A stretch of DNA of 64,000 nucleotides from Porodaedalea pini (Eukaryota > Basidiomycota > Agaricomycetes > Hymenochaetales > Hymenochaetaceae): contig NBAY01000018.1 of the NCBI GenBank assembly GCA_002794775.1, forward strand, positions 496,001 through 560,000, read 5' to 3'. Within the stretch, counting starts at the first letter, position 1, and each line of letters begins with the position of its first letter. The notes beneath the pieces were generated by a model. It did no database searches. It was not told where the DNA came from and saw nothing but the letters and a program-made list of their open reading frames with translations. This document shows, piece after piece, positions 45,735 to 57,900 of the stretch. The translations under genes and the position numbers were made by a program.

Positions 45735-46466
45735 TTGCTTTCCACTCCCGACCGGGCGCGCGGATTTGGCTTTGACCTTCACCCTTTCCGCATATACCAT
45801 ATGGCCTCGCACACGCTTTGCTGAACGACATATAATGTATGGACACTGATTGCGGACATGGATGGGCGATGTTGGTCGGTGTTTCGTTGGCCGGCTGTGG
45901 GAGAATAATTCGGCTTTCTGGTTACAGGGCTCCGACAGATAAGGGGCAGGAAGGTTCGTGATAGATAGCGACTATTGCGGAACTGGTAGGCCATCGTTTA
46001 GGTCGGACGCGTCCGAGCCTTTATGAGGCCAATGCGGGTTTTAATCTTCTTCTCTATTTCGGTTGCATTCAGTTATAATCTCGGACTATTCATGCTCTTG
46101 CAATGTTTCTAATACCGCATTTCTATGTTGTTGATGTGTAGATGTCAGTGTTTCAACCAGCGCGTGCCAAGCTCAAATAAAAATCGCGATGCCAAGCATC
46201 CCTTCTCGTATAAATGGGTTGTACATTTCTGGAACTGAATAGGAAGTGTTTTATTTTTGCAAAGGAAGTTGGAACGTGTCTCGGATCACGGGACTCAGGC
46301 TGGCGCGTATTTATCTGCGATCGTCGCGTCGATCGCGAGATGCAACCTAACATTGCAACAGGCCTCAAGCGCCGGCGAGGCTCACTGCTCACTGCTCAGT
46401 CACCGTCAGTGGCTCATGATGAAAGACATACTTCACTATGAAAACACTCAAGAATGAGCCGTTTCA
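45735..46466. other. intergenic, no gene seen
   Basis: 3' flank of VTC1 and promoter of the F-box gene. Short open frames only. Confidence 0.5.
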
Positions 46467-48230
46467 ATGCGCGACACTCTGCGGACTATCATCATGGAGG
46501 CAGCTCAAGATGAAACTGTCCAGCAAAGCTACACTGACAGCGTCTCGATCCTAACGGCTCTCCCAGCGCTTCAAACGAATGTTGAGCAGCTCATGCATAA
46601 ATTAGACCCTATGTCAGTGTTTTCCATCTCTACTTTTATCCAAATCACTTATTAGACTCCTCACACTGGCAGGCACTGTGGTTCATCATTCTCGTCCCTG
46701 CGTACTGCAAGAAGCATGCGCGAGTCCCTGCGCCAAGTACTCGCTCGCGCGGACCGAATCGTTGGAAGCCTAGAGGAGAAGGTGATGCCCCTGTCACGCG
46801 AACAAGGAATGGCAAGCATCCCCGCGGAACTTTTTTCCAGTATTCTTGAGCTCGCGGCAACGCCGGACTACGAAGCCAAGTGGCCCCAGGACATGTCGTA
46901 CACGCTGTCTCATGTCTCGCACCGGTTCAGGGAGGTCGCAATCAGAACGCCGTCGCTCTGGGCGTACATGACGAGTGCGGAGGGCAGGAAGCTTGCTGCT
47001 CTCAGACTGGAGAGAAGCGGCGTCGCGCCGATCGACGTCCATATCGTACGCCCAGACAAAGAAGCAGAAAACGGAAAAATGGACGATGCAGAGAGAACTA
47101 TGATCTTAGACATGTTTCTACAGCATGTTCATCGCTGGCGGAGTTTTTATCTCGACAGCGGACGGCACGATACAGGTTTTATGAAGGAGATAGGCAAGCG
47201 GCTCGGCTTGCAGAGCGCGGGGAAGCTCAAGATGCCCCACCTCGAGTCCCTTACCCTTTTTCATCCAGACCTTATCGACGAAGAAATTTACCACATATAC
47301 GCATCCTGGGACATGCCTACTCTGAAAACTTTAAGAACGGTCAATCTTATTCCGCGGCTAGGAGTGTTTGGTGCAAGTGTCACTGCGGTTTCGTACACCT
47401 ACAGTAGCCAAAATCGGCAGATTTCGAGATGGAACTTCAAACCGCTTCTGGATCTTCTACTTTCTTTGCCAAACGTGCACGATTTTCATCTTGGCCTCGA
47501 TGATCTGCTCCTAGCTGCCTCGTCCAACGCATCTGCGAGTCTGCCAAGCATAACGAGCTTTACGATAACCAGCGACGCTCCATTCGAGTCACCGATCACC
47601 AGTGCCATGAAGTCGCTGCGCTTTCCCAATATCACGCATCTGAAGGCAGTTTTCACACACAAGAATGTTGGGGAACAACCCGAAATGTGGATCAACGCGC
47701 TATTCCCTCCCTGCGAGGTATACGGGCGCTTGACGGACTTCGAGCTCGTATTAGATAGTTCGAACTCCGAGGTCCGAGCAGTAGACCCGTGCAAAGCACG
47801 CCTCGATAAGGTCTTCGCGTGCATCCCGAATCTGCGGAACCTGACGCTTGAGATGCCGGACATCAGCCTGTCGAACCCTATCTTCAGTGTGCTTGAAATG
47901 AAAACATTGCAACAAGGAGGCGTAGATACGCGGACCTATATTGAAGGGATGGTGGAAAACGCCTTGTCGGGCCGCGCCATCTCTGAGAGTAAGTACAAGC
48001 TGCCTCGACAAGGACAAAACCAGCCGTTCACCTTCCCATCGCTGCGCTCCGTCCATCTCAGGCAATGCCATAAGTTTAGGGGACATGTTCTGAAAGATAT
48101 TCTTGAGGGCGTGCGTGAAAATGGTGACGAGGAGGCGCTCGAACGCGTGGAGGTGGAGCATTGCGCACAGATCTCGAGACAGGAAGCTGAATTGCATATA
48201 CCAGCAGAGAAGGTCGTCTGGACAAGTTGA
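46467..48230 (+). CDS. F-box/LRR-like protein
   Basis: Predicted 567 residues in two exons (46467-46612, 46673-48230), in phase. A helical N-terminus (about 90 residues) precedes the F-box: MASIPAELFSSILELA, then TLSHVSHRFREVAIRTPSLW. The C-terminal part holds irregular leucine-rich stretches (HLESLTLFHPDLIDEEIY; FPSLRSVHLRQCHKF) and ends ALERVEVEHCAQISRQEAEL with VVWTS. Family role: substrate receptor of an SCF ubiquitin ligase. It is the intact member of a local family; the next two copies lie downstream on the other strand. Its C-terminal pattern (LRQCHKFRG...VEVEHCAQI) matches that of its neighbour (LINCHTLTD...LQITNCARL). Confidence 0.85.
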
Positions 48231-48454
48231 TTAGACGATTGTGTGATGCATCTACGACCCATAGTAACCGAATGAAATGCAGAGATATGAACGTATATGC
48301 AATGATAATAGGGTGTTTAGGATGTGATACACAGTCACCCTTGATAAATGTACCTAAGTTGTCAAGAACAGACTACGAAGGACAGACAATAAAATTAGGA
48401 TGCACACCCAACAAATATCCCGTCTTTCGTCCTCTCCACGAGTAGCCTAATGCT

Positions 48455-50108
48455 TCAGTCCCATACTAGCCTCTCCTTCGGAAGAAGCATGGCCTCAACG
48501 TTGCTACGAGGTAAACGCGCGCAGTTTGTGATCTGCAGGTAAGAGAAAGCATCACCATCTCTTCCGGCTCGAATCATGGAGAGAGCGTCCAATAAAAAGT
48601 CATCAGTTAACGTGTGGCAGTTTATAAGCCGTAATGAACGCAGGGACGCGGATGCGGGCTCGTTGTTTGAACTGTCGATATGTATGCGAAATGATGGGTG
48701 CAGATTTGGCAACTCCGGTGTGAGGTTCCGCAAAGCCAGAAAGTTTGAGAATGCTCGAGACAAGTCAAGTTCGTCGTCATCATCCCAATATGTGCTATGC
48801 ACCATGGATAAATGGAAATTCGCGAGTCAGGGAAAGTTCTGGCAAGAGGAAAACAACGTGTCGATGCAATTTCTTAGATCCCTGTCATGTCTCCTTCCGG
48901 GAGAGATTTTGACTGACAGTTCCTCTAGATTCGGCAAATGTAGTGTTCGCATGACATCCTCGAGCCGACCATATCTACTCATGTAAAAATTAGTTTGAAA
49001 GCGCAAATAGAGCCTCGTCAATTGCGGAAAATAAGCCGGCATGTACGGTGGATTGGGAGATGGATCAATATAATTGTCCACGATACCCAGTTTGAGTTCC
49101 CTAAACGCGTGCGATGCGTTTACGAACGCTTGTAGTCGCATAGGAAAATATTCCTCCATCTGGGACCGACAAAACCCACACGTATTCCAGAGAAGTTAAT
49201 GGTGCATTTGGAATGGGCAACGGGTAAAATTTGCAAATACGCATCCGCGCTAGAGCAGGAGTATTCCACTGAAGGTAGAAATGTGAGCCTTCGCCGATGT
49301 TTTCTTCCTTGAAGACGATCAAGACGTCGAGCCTTTTCAGGAAAGGACACTCCAGAATCTCTCCTGCAAAGGCGCGACAGATCAGCCTGAGGAAAGGCAG
49401 ATTCGGAGACGCGCGTGATTCAAGACGGAAGTCTGTCCACCGATGCGCATAAGGCTTTATAGCAAGAATGAATTCAGTCATATATGCTACGGGGTAAGTA
49501 CCGTCAACGAGGATCCCAATTTTCAACGGTGTATTCTTGCTTCGAGACAGAAATGCCTGCAGTCTCCCTTTGATCCGTACCATCTCGCATGTAACGGTCG
49601 CCCAAAGGTGAGGGGTGTTCAAAGCTACTTCACGGAAAAGCCTGCATACTTGTGAGAACTCGACTATGCAAGGCTCCATCGTGTCCACTTCCAAGACATA
49701 TTTCTCCTCCTCTTCATCTGCAAGCTCGAAAATCCGCGCTAATAGCTCACACGGTAGGTCCATTATACCACAGTGTAGGACCTTAGGAGATATGCTTTCC
49801 TTTGCGTTTCGTACATCGATGTCGGCGCAGTCAGCTGATGCTCGGAGCGCATTTTGCATAGCTTTCATCTGAGAAAGCGCAGTCCTTTGCGCATCCAGAC
49901 TCCTCGTCTCCACTTCTCCACTTCACTGCACTTGGTCAGGGCCAGACGCTTGATACAAATGACTGCTGCGAAGGGGTGCTCACCCTAATGACACATTTAA
50001 AAAAAGGGTCCCTTGGTCCAAATTTCCTCCGTTTCCCTTCAGCCGAGTGAGCGAATCGATCAAGGTGTCGATCGTGTCAAGGTCCATCGAGATACGAGAT
50101 GTTGCCAT
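48455..50108 (-). pseudogene. F-box/LRR-like gene, broken by a frameshift and a stop
   Basis: Exon 1 (50108-49984) encodes MATSRISMDLDTIDTLIDS with LTRLKGNGG. A GTGAGC intron joins it in phase to exon 2 starting 49920. F-box: CGIMDLPCELLARIFELADE, then QVCRLFREVALNTPHLWATV. The frame shifts near 49155-49168 (after LTSLEYVWVLS; continuing MEEYFPMRLQAFVNAS in another frame). An in-frame TGA at 48827-48829 follows CQNFP, after which the same frame runs on for 120 codons with conserved LRR-like sequence to KERLVWD. Two independent lesions in an otherwise well-kept sequence suggest recent loss. Tail to tail with the intact F-box gene, 224 bases apart. Confidence 0.75.
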
Positions 50109-50519
50109 TTCGTGGTATTTAGCCAGTCAAGGTCTTATTTACGAGTAAAAGTCGAGTTGTTTTGCTGAGTACATAGTTCTAGATGGCGCTCAGGCTAGGG
50201 GCGGACTTGCCAGGGCTGATAAGTAAATGATTTGTGCGTCATGTGCCACTGGCAGTTGCGCGTTGAGTCACGCTCGTGATCGGCGGATGCAAAGTCCGAA
50301 AACCGACAGTATGCAGAATTAATTTAGGGCACTTGGGAGAATGTCATAGCACCAAAGAAGTGACAATCAATTTTATGGTCTGAATTTTGCCTCGTGACAC
50401 GTAGGAGGTCAACGCTGTCCTCTTTATGCTTCATCTTTCTCCACTCATACATTTCATTAATATTCACGTCTTCAGTATTCAGTACCGAACTGTAGAGTGT
50501 CATGCCTAAGAGCCTAATA
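50109..50519. other. spacer between two F-box copies
   Basis: No gene seen. Upstream region of the broken F-box copy. Confidence 0.5.
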
Positions 50520-51954
50520 TTCGGGGTATCAGAGCGACTACCCGTCTTTCCCGCCTCGGATCCTGCAAATGGCATTCTTCAAACTCTTGTCGGTCAACGA
50601 GCGGCATTTGATAAGCCCCGGAGCTTTCTAGTACTTACGAGGACACAGATTCAGCAGCTCCAGCGTCGGTTTCTGCAAGGTCAGAAAGAGCGAGAGCACT
50701 GACGACAATTCGTATTGTCACCACAAGTCTCCTATGATGGACAGTTTGGAATTCCTGAGGTTTGAAAATTTACCATGGAAGGCGGATACAGCCACGATGT
50801 ATTGATCTACTGTAGTTCGATGGAAAGGTCCTCGAGGGTTAGCAAATATAGCGTCTGCATGACATCCGCAATCCGAACCTGTGCTTTCAAGTCCATTGCA
50901 AAAGCAAAGCAAAGTTTCATCAAATGTGGAAAACGCGCTGGTATGTTTGGAGGTATGTGTGCTTGTTCGAAGCAGTGGTCTCGTATCTCAAACTTCAGAT
51001 CCCTAAGGGTGTGACGCGTTCATGAGTACCTGTAGTTTTTCCGGGACATACCACCGCACCTCACGGCTAAGGTACCGTGTGTACTCGAGGGATGTTAGAC
51101 GGGAATTTGGGAAAGGCATCGGATACGAGTTGGCAACCGTCAAATACTTCAATGTAGGCTTGTCCCAATTAAGGGCAAAGGTATTGTCATCGCCGCTGAA
51201 TTCGTCCTTCCTACCGCTGATGCTGATTTTTTTAAGAATTGGGCAGTTCAAGCGTTCGTCTGTAAATGCATTGCATATAATAAACATGGGCACTCCTGTT
51301 TCTGTTTAGAGTGCACCGACCTTCAACTCTAGCCAACGGTGCAAATGTGGCTTTATGGCAGAGATGAACATCGCATCATCTCGATAAAAGATCTTTGGGA
51401 TCTCGATTGTCAATGGCGCATACCTGCCTCGAGAGAGGAATACTTGAATATATCTTCAGACTATACCATTTCAATGGTAATAAACGCCCAAAGACAAGGA
51501 TCGCTTAGAGCAATTGTACGGCATGGGTGCAGACAGACGAGAGCTTGATTGCAATCTATCGGCATCCCAACCGTCACTGCGTGCACAAAGGTTCGTGGCA
51601 AGAGCTAATTCGGAAGACCGCGTATTCCGTGAAGGACCTCAGGCAAAATTCTCTTTTCCATTTCGCGGACATAGCACTCCGCTTGGAGAACCATCGCCTG
51701 GAAGACATACCACATGTGCTGCGTTTTCGCAAATACATTCCTTATCGCAGACAGATCCAACTTATTTCTGCCACTGCATTCAATGAGAAGGATGCCCTGT
51801 GTGAGATAAGGAAAATAACCCACCAAGTCGACATGTTTATGGAGGAGCATTCCTGGTCCTGGTCCTGAATGCCTCCATTTCTCTTTAGTCGAGTGAGCAC
51901 ATCAATCAGGGCGTCGACGGTACGCGCGCTAGCATCTATTGAGAGGTGAGACAT
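50520..51954 (-). pseudogene. heavily decayed F-box/LRR-like gene copy
   Basis: Same family and order as the copy at 48.4-50.1 kb. From ATG 51954: MSHLSIDASARTVDALIDV with LTRLKRNGG; then in shifting frames EKRILPEVLHGIRGLPN (matching ESISPKVLHCGIMDLPC), VCLHPCRTIALSDPCLWAFI (matching VCRLFREVALNTPHLWATV), NCPILKKISISGRKD, SRLTSLEYTRYLS with LQVLMNASHP, RDLKFEIRDHCFEQ, and LRGLIKCRSLTDKSLKNA with IRGGKDG at the end. Several stops and frame changes make it non-functional. The first ~500 bases reappear inverted at 62.66-63.17 kb. Confidence 0.8.
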
Positions 51955-54900
51955 TCTTATCTCGCGATCTTCGTCTTGTATTGGGAGGTGGTTGGATAAA
52001 TGAATCGGTATGATACGGAGCTTTATTACTCCGAAATCTTGAACATAGGAGTAGTCACCAGCATCATCGCGGCCAAACACGCCGTGCCGAGCGAAAACAA
52101 TTCGCGTCTCTTGATCGGCGTATTTAAACTCCGAAAAGTAACATGACCAAATAATACCTTGAGTTGCAAGAAAATATATTAATCTTATTATATATGCAAT
52201 AAGTTTATTCGCCGAAGGAACGCATTAATATTGATCCTTAGATAATATGAAACAAAAAAGTGGAAAAGGGAAGAACCTATAGTTTTCTCAGGAAAGAAAA
52301 AGATGAAATAGTATGCATATATCAGACAAGAGAGACAATACAGAAGATGGACAACAAATATGAGAAGAAAGACCAATATCGATCCCAGGATCTTCTCGAG
52401 ATTAATGACCATAATGTTGGATTGTATGCGAAAAGTCGTATACATTCGCCAGCTCACAAACGGAGACAGTTGCCATTGGAAAATGCTTCCGCTCTAGATA
52501 TGTACCGTCCCATGCACTTGGTCCACGGCGTTCAGCAAGAAACACTGTCTGACAGACATCTTGCGGCGAGCGCGCTCTGTGGCTGGCATAAGATTAGTAT
52601 GCATGTCGAATAAAAGAAGGGATGTAACCTATGATGTAGTCGCGTCGGACTTGGCATGATACTGAGGGCCAAAATTGGAGACTGGGAAGCCCTGATGATT
52701 CGCTGTATATTTTTGTTAATTGAAGGAGAAGAAATTAGAAGCACGGATATGGAACGGAGGCGAAGGAGAGTCTCAATGTCTGCTTTCAGCTCGATCTGCA
52801 CAACGGAGTCAAGACTGACCGATGTAGTTTGGGCGATGTAGTTTGGGAGTCGTGCTTGCGGTGAATAGTGATGTGCCAAAAGGGCCTTGGATGTTGACGG
52901 AGAATTGGAGGAGCTGCGGAGCAGAGCGATCGGGTAACTGCGGGCGCTGCATGAATCGAAGGAGTTTGTCGATGATGGTGGTGTTGCGGGTGGTGACTTG
53001 CAATCAAGTGGGGGCAGGAGAGCAGAGATGGACACATTAGACGGGCGGACAGACAGATGGGATGCGAGTATTTATCGTTGATAGTTGCAGGGTCGGAGCA
53101 CAGTTGGAGGGGAAGGAATGAGAGGTGGGGCAACGGCGGGGTGATCGTAATGAGATTCGAAATTATGGAAGGGTGGTAGGGAGATAGAGAGACTATTAGA
53201 TGGGGAGAACAGACTGATTGTTGTTTGAAATCAAGCGAGAACTGTCAACAACACTCATTCGGTTGCGTTCACCTTCCACGACTGCATCAAAGCACTGCTG
53301 TTGACATGTTTGAGTCACCAGGAAAGCGAACTAAGATGATATGCTGAATGCTCGTTCGGAGACGTCGAGAAGGCTCCAGTTGACAGAAGATACGGAGCCG
53401 CGAAGAAAGAAGGCTGAGTTACATGAAAGTAAGCTTAGAACGCCAGCACGGTACTAGACCCAGTGTAGCCGAGATGTATCCGAGGATGCGAACGCCGGCG
53501 CCGAAACAAGCAGGTCATCCTGCCTCAACTCCGAGTCATTGATATTGATTTCCATTCCGCTTTTCGTCTTGAAATGTGTCGCGTCGGTATCCGGTGCTAT
53601 TTGATCGAGGAATAGATGTGGCGCATCAAAGTGTGCGCGGGATTGGGAAAGAGGACGGCCCGTTCGGGGCACGGAATTAGGGTTGGACGTGAAGATCATG
53701 GGGTTGAGTCATTGATCCGCTGTGCTACGAACGCCTATAACTGTATTGCATTCAATTTGGACCGAGTCGGCTGGAGAATGCATGGATGCAAAGATGTGGC
53801 ACTCGGATGCAGTGAGGGAGGAGAATACAAAATCGCCTTTGCTCGTTGAGATCTGGATTGACAGAGATGAGAGACAAGCATAGGGAACGTCAACCCGCGA
53901 CAGAATGGCAGATTATGCCTGAGGCGTATGACGCCAGGTGTGACGCCATCCAAATTTTGATCGAATGTTTCCGACCGAAAATCATTCCTGTCCGGCATCG
54001 CCGGCCGACATGCCGAGTGCTGCCGGGTGATTACCGTGGAAGGGACGGAGGCCGGAACGAAATGGCAGTTGAGTTTGAGCCGGGAACGTGGACCGCGCCC
54101 GCCGAGAGAAGGGTGGAAGTCGGACGCGCGCGAGTTGAACAGAGGCTAGAGGCTGGCACGTTCTCACCTCTCTGCCCTCCCTCTGTTCCTTATCCATTCT
54201 CTGTCCAACCTCAGCCTCGAATCTCGTCGACCCTACCCTCCCCAGCGCGCATTGCATCAGAGTCCTCGCCACCGCCACGTCCGTCCGACCGCGCCGCTCG
54301 CAATAGCCCACCCAAGCGATTAAATATACTCCACATTCCGCACTCGGCCCGTCCGGTTTTTCTATAACATTTCCATACTCCAGCCAGCCGTGGCGTCGTC
54401 GTGCGTCCCTTTAGCTTCAACATACACGCTCAGAGGCTTAATCGTACCACTTTCCTTTGCTAGCTTTCTTTCTCGCGTCGATTGGTTTCAAGAAGAATTT
54501 ACGATCGGCCGCGCGGCGAGGCACACCCCAGCATATTCATTATCCATTCTTGACCACCGCACCCGCCACTTTCAATTTCTTCTCTTCCTTCCTGCTTTCA
54601 GTGCGACTTCAGCTCCCCTTCCTCTGCTTCCCAGCTCCTCACAACCCCGCCATTTGTTCCCACAAGGTAAGCCTTCCCTCTGCTGCGCCGGCATCGCTCC
54701 TTTGTACTTCCATTAGCGATTCCAGACGCTAACTTTGAACATTGCCCCGCTCTAGTTTCGTCCGAATCACAGCCCATAATTAACTCCACGCTCGCCACAA
54801 CCTCCTAGCCTCTTTAACGCGCATTCCCACAATTCGCAGGCCCAGTCGACGCTTTGCACTCTCTCGCAAGCACGCAAACGTGCCTGCCTCTGCCTCCGTC

Positions 54901-54967
54901 GCCGAATCGCTCGGTGGCACATTGGAATAGCGCTGTATACGAATAGGATAGGACAAGCGAGGACGCG
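51955..54967. other. 3 kb intergenic, no supported gene
   Basis: Contains short open frames on both strands with low-complexity Ser/Pro/His content, none recognised. The first 300 bases (52110-52260) are AT-rich. A 14-15 base tandem (GATGTAGTTTGGGC/GA) lies at about 52820-52849. The right end must hold the promoter and leader of the large RhoGEF gene; 54380-54760 is pyrimidine-rich. Confidence 0.45.
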
Positions 54968-57900
54968 ATGATGTCGTCCACATCGCTCCTCTTCGATGCC
55001 ACTGAGGTGCCACATGAGACGAATGCGGACGCACGCCACGCCGCCGAGGCGGAGGACGCCAGGACCGAGCGCCGCCTGAAGGACGCCGTACGTCGATATT
55101 ATGCGCTCGCGGAGCTCGTCGAGACCGAGCGCGGGTATGTTGACGACTTGAGAGTTCTTGTTGAGGTGAGCGGAACTTTCTTTCTCCATGTTGACTTTTG
55201 GTTTCGTTTGTTTTTCCTTTCATGTTTTCTCCCGATTTCCTCGAGCGTGGTCGAGGTCTCCTGTCTCCGTCGTCCTTATATCCCTTCTACTCGCGCGCCT
55301 CGCCCATCTCCCCTTCCAGCCTTCTCAGTCCGCGCAATTACCGTATTTGATGCAATCCAATTCTGCTATCGCGACGCGTCTTTCGTTCCCAGGAACGCGC
55401 GACACTCAATTTGTTTTCACATCCCGCGGCGCTTCTCGGCTTCTCCGCTGTTCTATTCGTTGTTCTATTTTCCCATTCCGCTTTTCCATTCCTTTGTTCG
55501 CATGGTTATCTGAGTCCCGAATCCCGACGCTCAGCCTAAGCCTCGTGGCGGCGGTAGCTAGCTCGCTCGGCTCGGCGTTCTTCTCGCTTCCTAATTTGCC
55601 CGCCATTCCCGCTCTTCACCTTTTCCATTTCGGAACGAGCGCGAGAGGTGGCGTTGGTCATACCATTCTTGTCATCTTCCCAAAGCAGCCATTACCCTCT
55701 ATTACGGAATTACGGAATTGCGGGCCTGCTTTATTCACTTGACCTAGCATCGATATTTGCCTTGCTATCCGGTGACGACATGATGATGGCTTGGACAGGT
55801 CGTGATAGGAACGTGTGCGGAAGTCGAAACGCAAGTCCGGCGGTGCGGGTGTATGACACTAGCTCGTTTTTTTATTTGCATGCGTGATGCGAACGTGCAT
55901 TGGTTCCGGGCCCTCGCCGTTCGCGAACTGACAATATCGATGGACCTTGGATGTTGGCATTGCCTGCTGGTGTGCGCATGTGTCTGTAACATGATGCGCA
56001 CGAGGACAGAGGGGCGGCGGATGCATAGGCCCGAGCTTTGCATCCGTCGCGGTCGTCATGTTTCCCCTGCCTCGAGTGCGCGGGAGCATACACGGCTTCC
56101 CGCGAACAAAGTTCTCTATCTCCAATGCAAGGGCGCGCGGGAAAGGCTGGTTGCTTAAGTCGACACCACCAGACGCTTATTCCGGAGAGGTTTCTTTGTT
56201 CTGTCTTTCTCTTCATTTTGATTTTGATTGCATTTTCCGCTTGAAGCGACAGCTTAGCTGATCACCACTATTCATTTTTCTTGCACACTAGGTCTACCTC
56301 ACGTCGCTTGGCGCCATCTCGGTACCTGCATTTGGACCAATAGCGGAAGCACAGCCCACCGCAACGCCGGGTATCGCGGATGAAGCAGGTTCTCAATCTA
56401 CGTCTAGCTCTAGGCCCGGCCCGTCGTCTTCCCGTGCACAATCGCACTCATACCACTACCCACCCTCATCCTTTCCGTCTTCTGCTGCGATGTTCAAGGA
56501 CCACGCGGAGCCCAAGTCAAAGACGCGTGCGCGCCCTGCATCTATACAAGTGCTTTCTGTGTTGCAGCCACAGCATGCAGCGCGCTCGCGGAGAGATTCA
56601 GGACTGGAAGTGCATCATGTGGATGCAGTTAGGGAAGATGGAGAAGATATAGATAGGGAGGTGAAGGTGCGCGGGAGTGTGCAGGAGGAAAGATCTGGAT
56701 CTGGATTTGGGGCTGGAATTGGAATACATATGCGTGCGCGAAGTACAGGATTTGGGCTCGGAAATCCGGGAGGGGCGAACTCGCGTTCGGGCGTGCGCCG
56801 CGCGTCGGTGGACAGTGTACCCGCACGGCCCACATATCATCACACGTATACAACCTCACCCGACTCGTCACCCCACCCTTCGCCGTCTCTTTCGCCCTCA
56901 GTGCTACCATCCATCCCCTCATCCCCTCTATCCTCGCAATCGCTGTCGCATTTGCCAACTCCATCACATACATCCCAGCGGCTCCAACGGCTGCGCACGG
57001 CATTGACAGACGCAGACCGGCAGGTGCTCGCGCGAGATGCGCAGGAAATTTTGGCACTGCACGAACGAATCGTGCGGCGCGTCGAGGATGCACTCGGGGC
57101 AGTACAGCGCTCGGTGGCAGAAAGAAAAAGGACAGTAAAGGGAAAGGAACGGGCAAAGAAGACAGGGAGGGCAGAGAAGGAACGAGAAGAGGTAGAGCGT
57201 GAGGTTGAGGCAGCGGTTCGGGCGGTGTGTGGTGTATTTGTCGCAGAGGTGTGTTTTAATTTCCACCTCTTTATCTTTTTCTTTCTTGGTCAACGCGCCC
57301 ACGTGAGCTCTCCGACGAGACACGTCGCGTAGTCGCGTCGACCTCCAAACGCGTCCCGCTGATCGCGCCAATGATCGGCGCTTCGCGCAGCCGATAACGA
57401 AACTTTATTTCTCAACCCTATCATCAATCCTGATTCCTAATTTCCTGGTCCGGCTGATCACTCCTTTTACAGGCATCAAACTTCACGCCATATGGACCGT
57501 TTTGCGCAGGGCACACAGAAGCACTCGACACGACACGGCGCGCCATGCGCCTGCATGCAAGCGAATGGCTCGAGTGGGAGAAGCGCTGTGCGGAGGCGGC
57601 GGCCCGGCGGGACGTTGATGGCACGGGTGCAGATACTGGGATTGAGTCGCCATTGCCGTCTCCTTCATCGCCGAAGCCGGTTGCGCGGCGTGCGAGCCGG
57701 AACGGCCTGCTCTCCGGTGTTACAGGGGATGGAGAGGACGCGCACTCGTCGACTTCGACGCTGCGTCGGCGGCATTCGGCCTGTGCTTCTCCGGGTAGTC
57801 TGCGCGCGAGCGCAAGCGCCTCGCTCAAGCATACCAAGAGTGACCCTACGCCACCTGTCGTGGGGTATGGCCACAGCCACGCACACGCACACACGCAGGG

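Noticed and set aside
52260..52613. 117-residue plus-strand open frame
   Set aside because: Begins with GTG, not ATG, in AT-rich sequence; no homolog pattern or splice context.
55188..55742. 184-residue open frame inside the long RhoGEF intron
   Set aside because: Low-complexity Phe/Ser/Leu/Arg content typical of pyrimidine-rich non-coding sequence; no family pattern.
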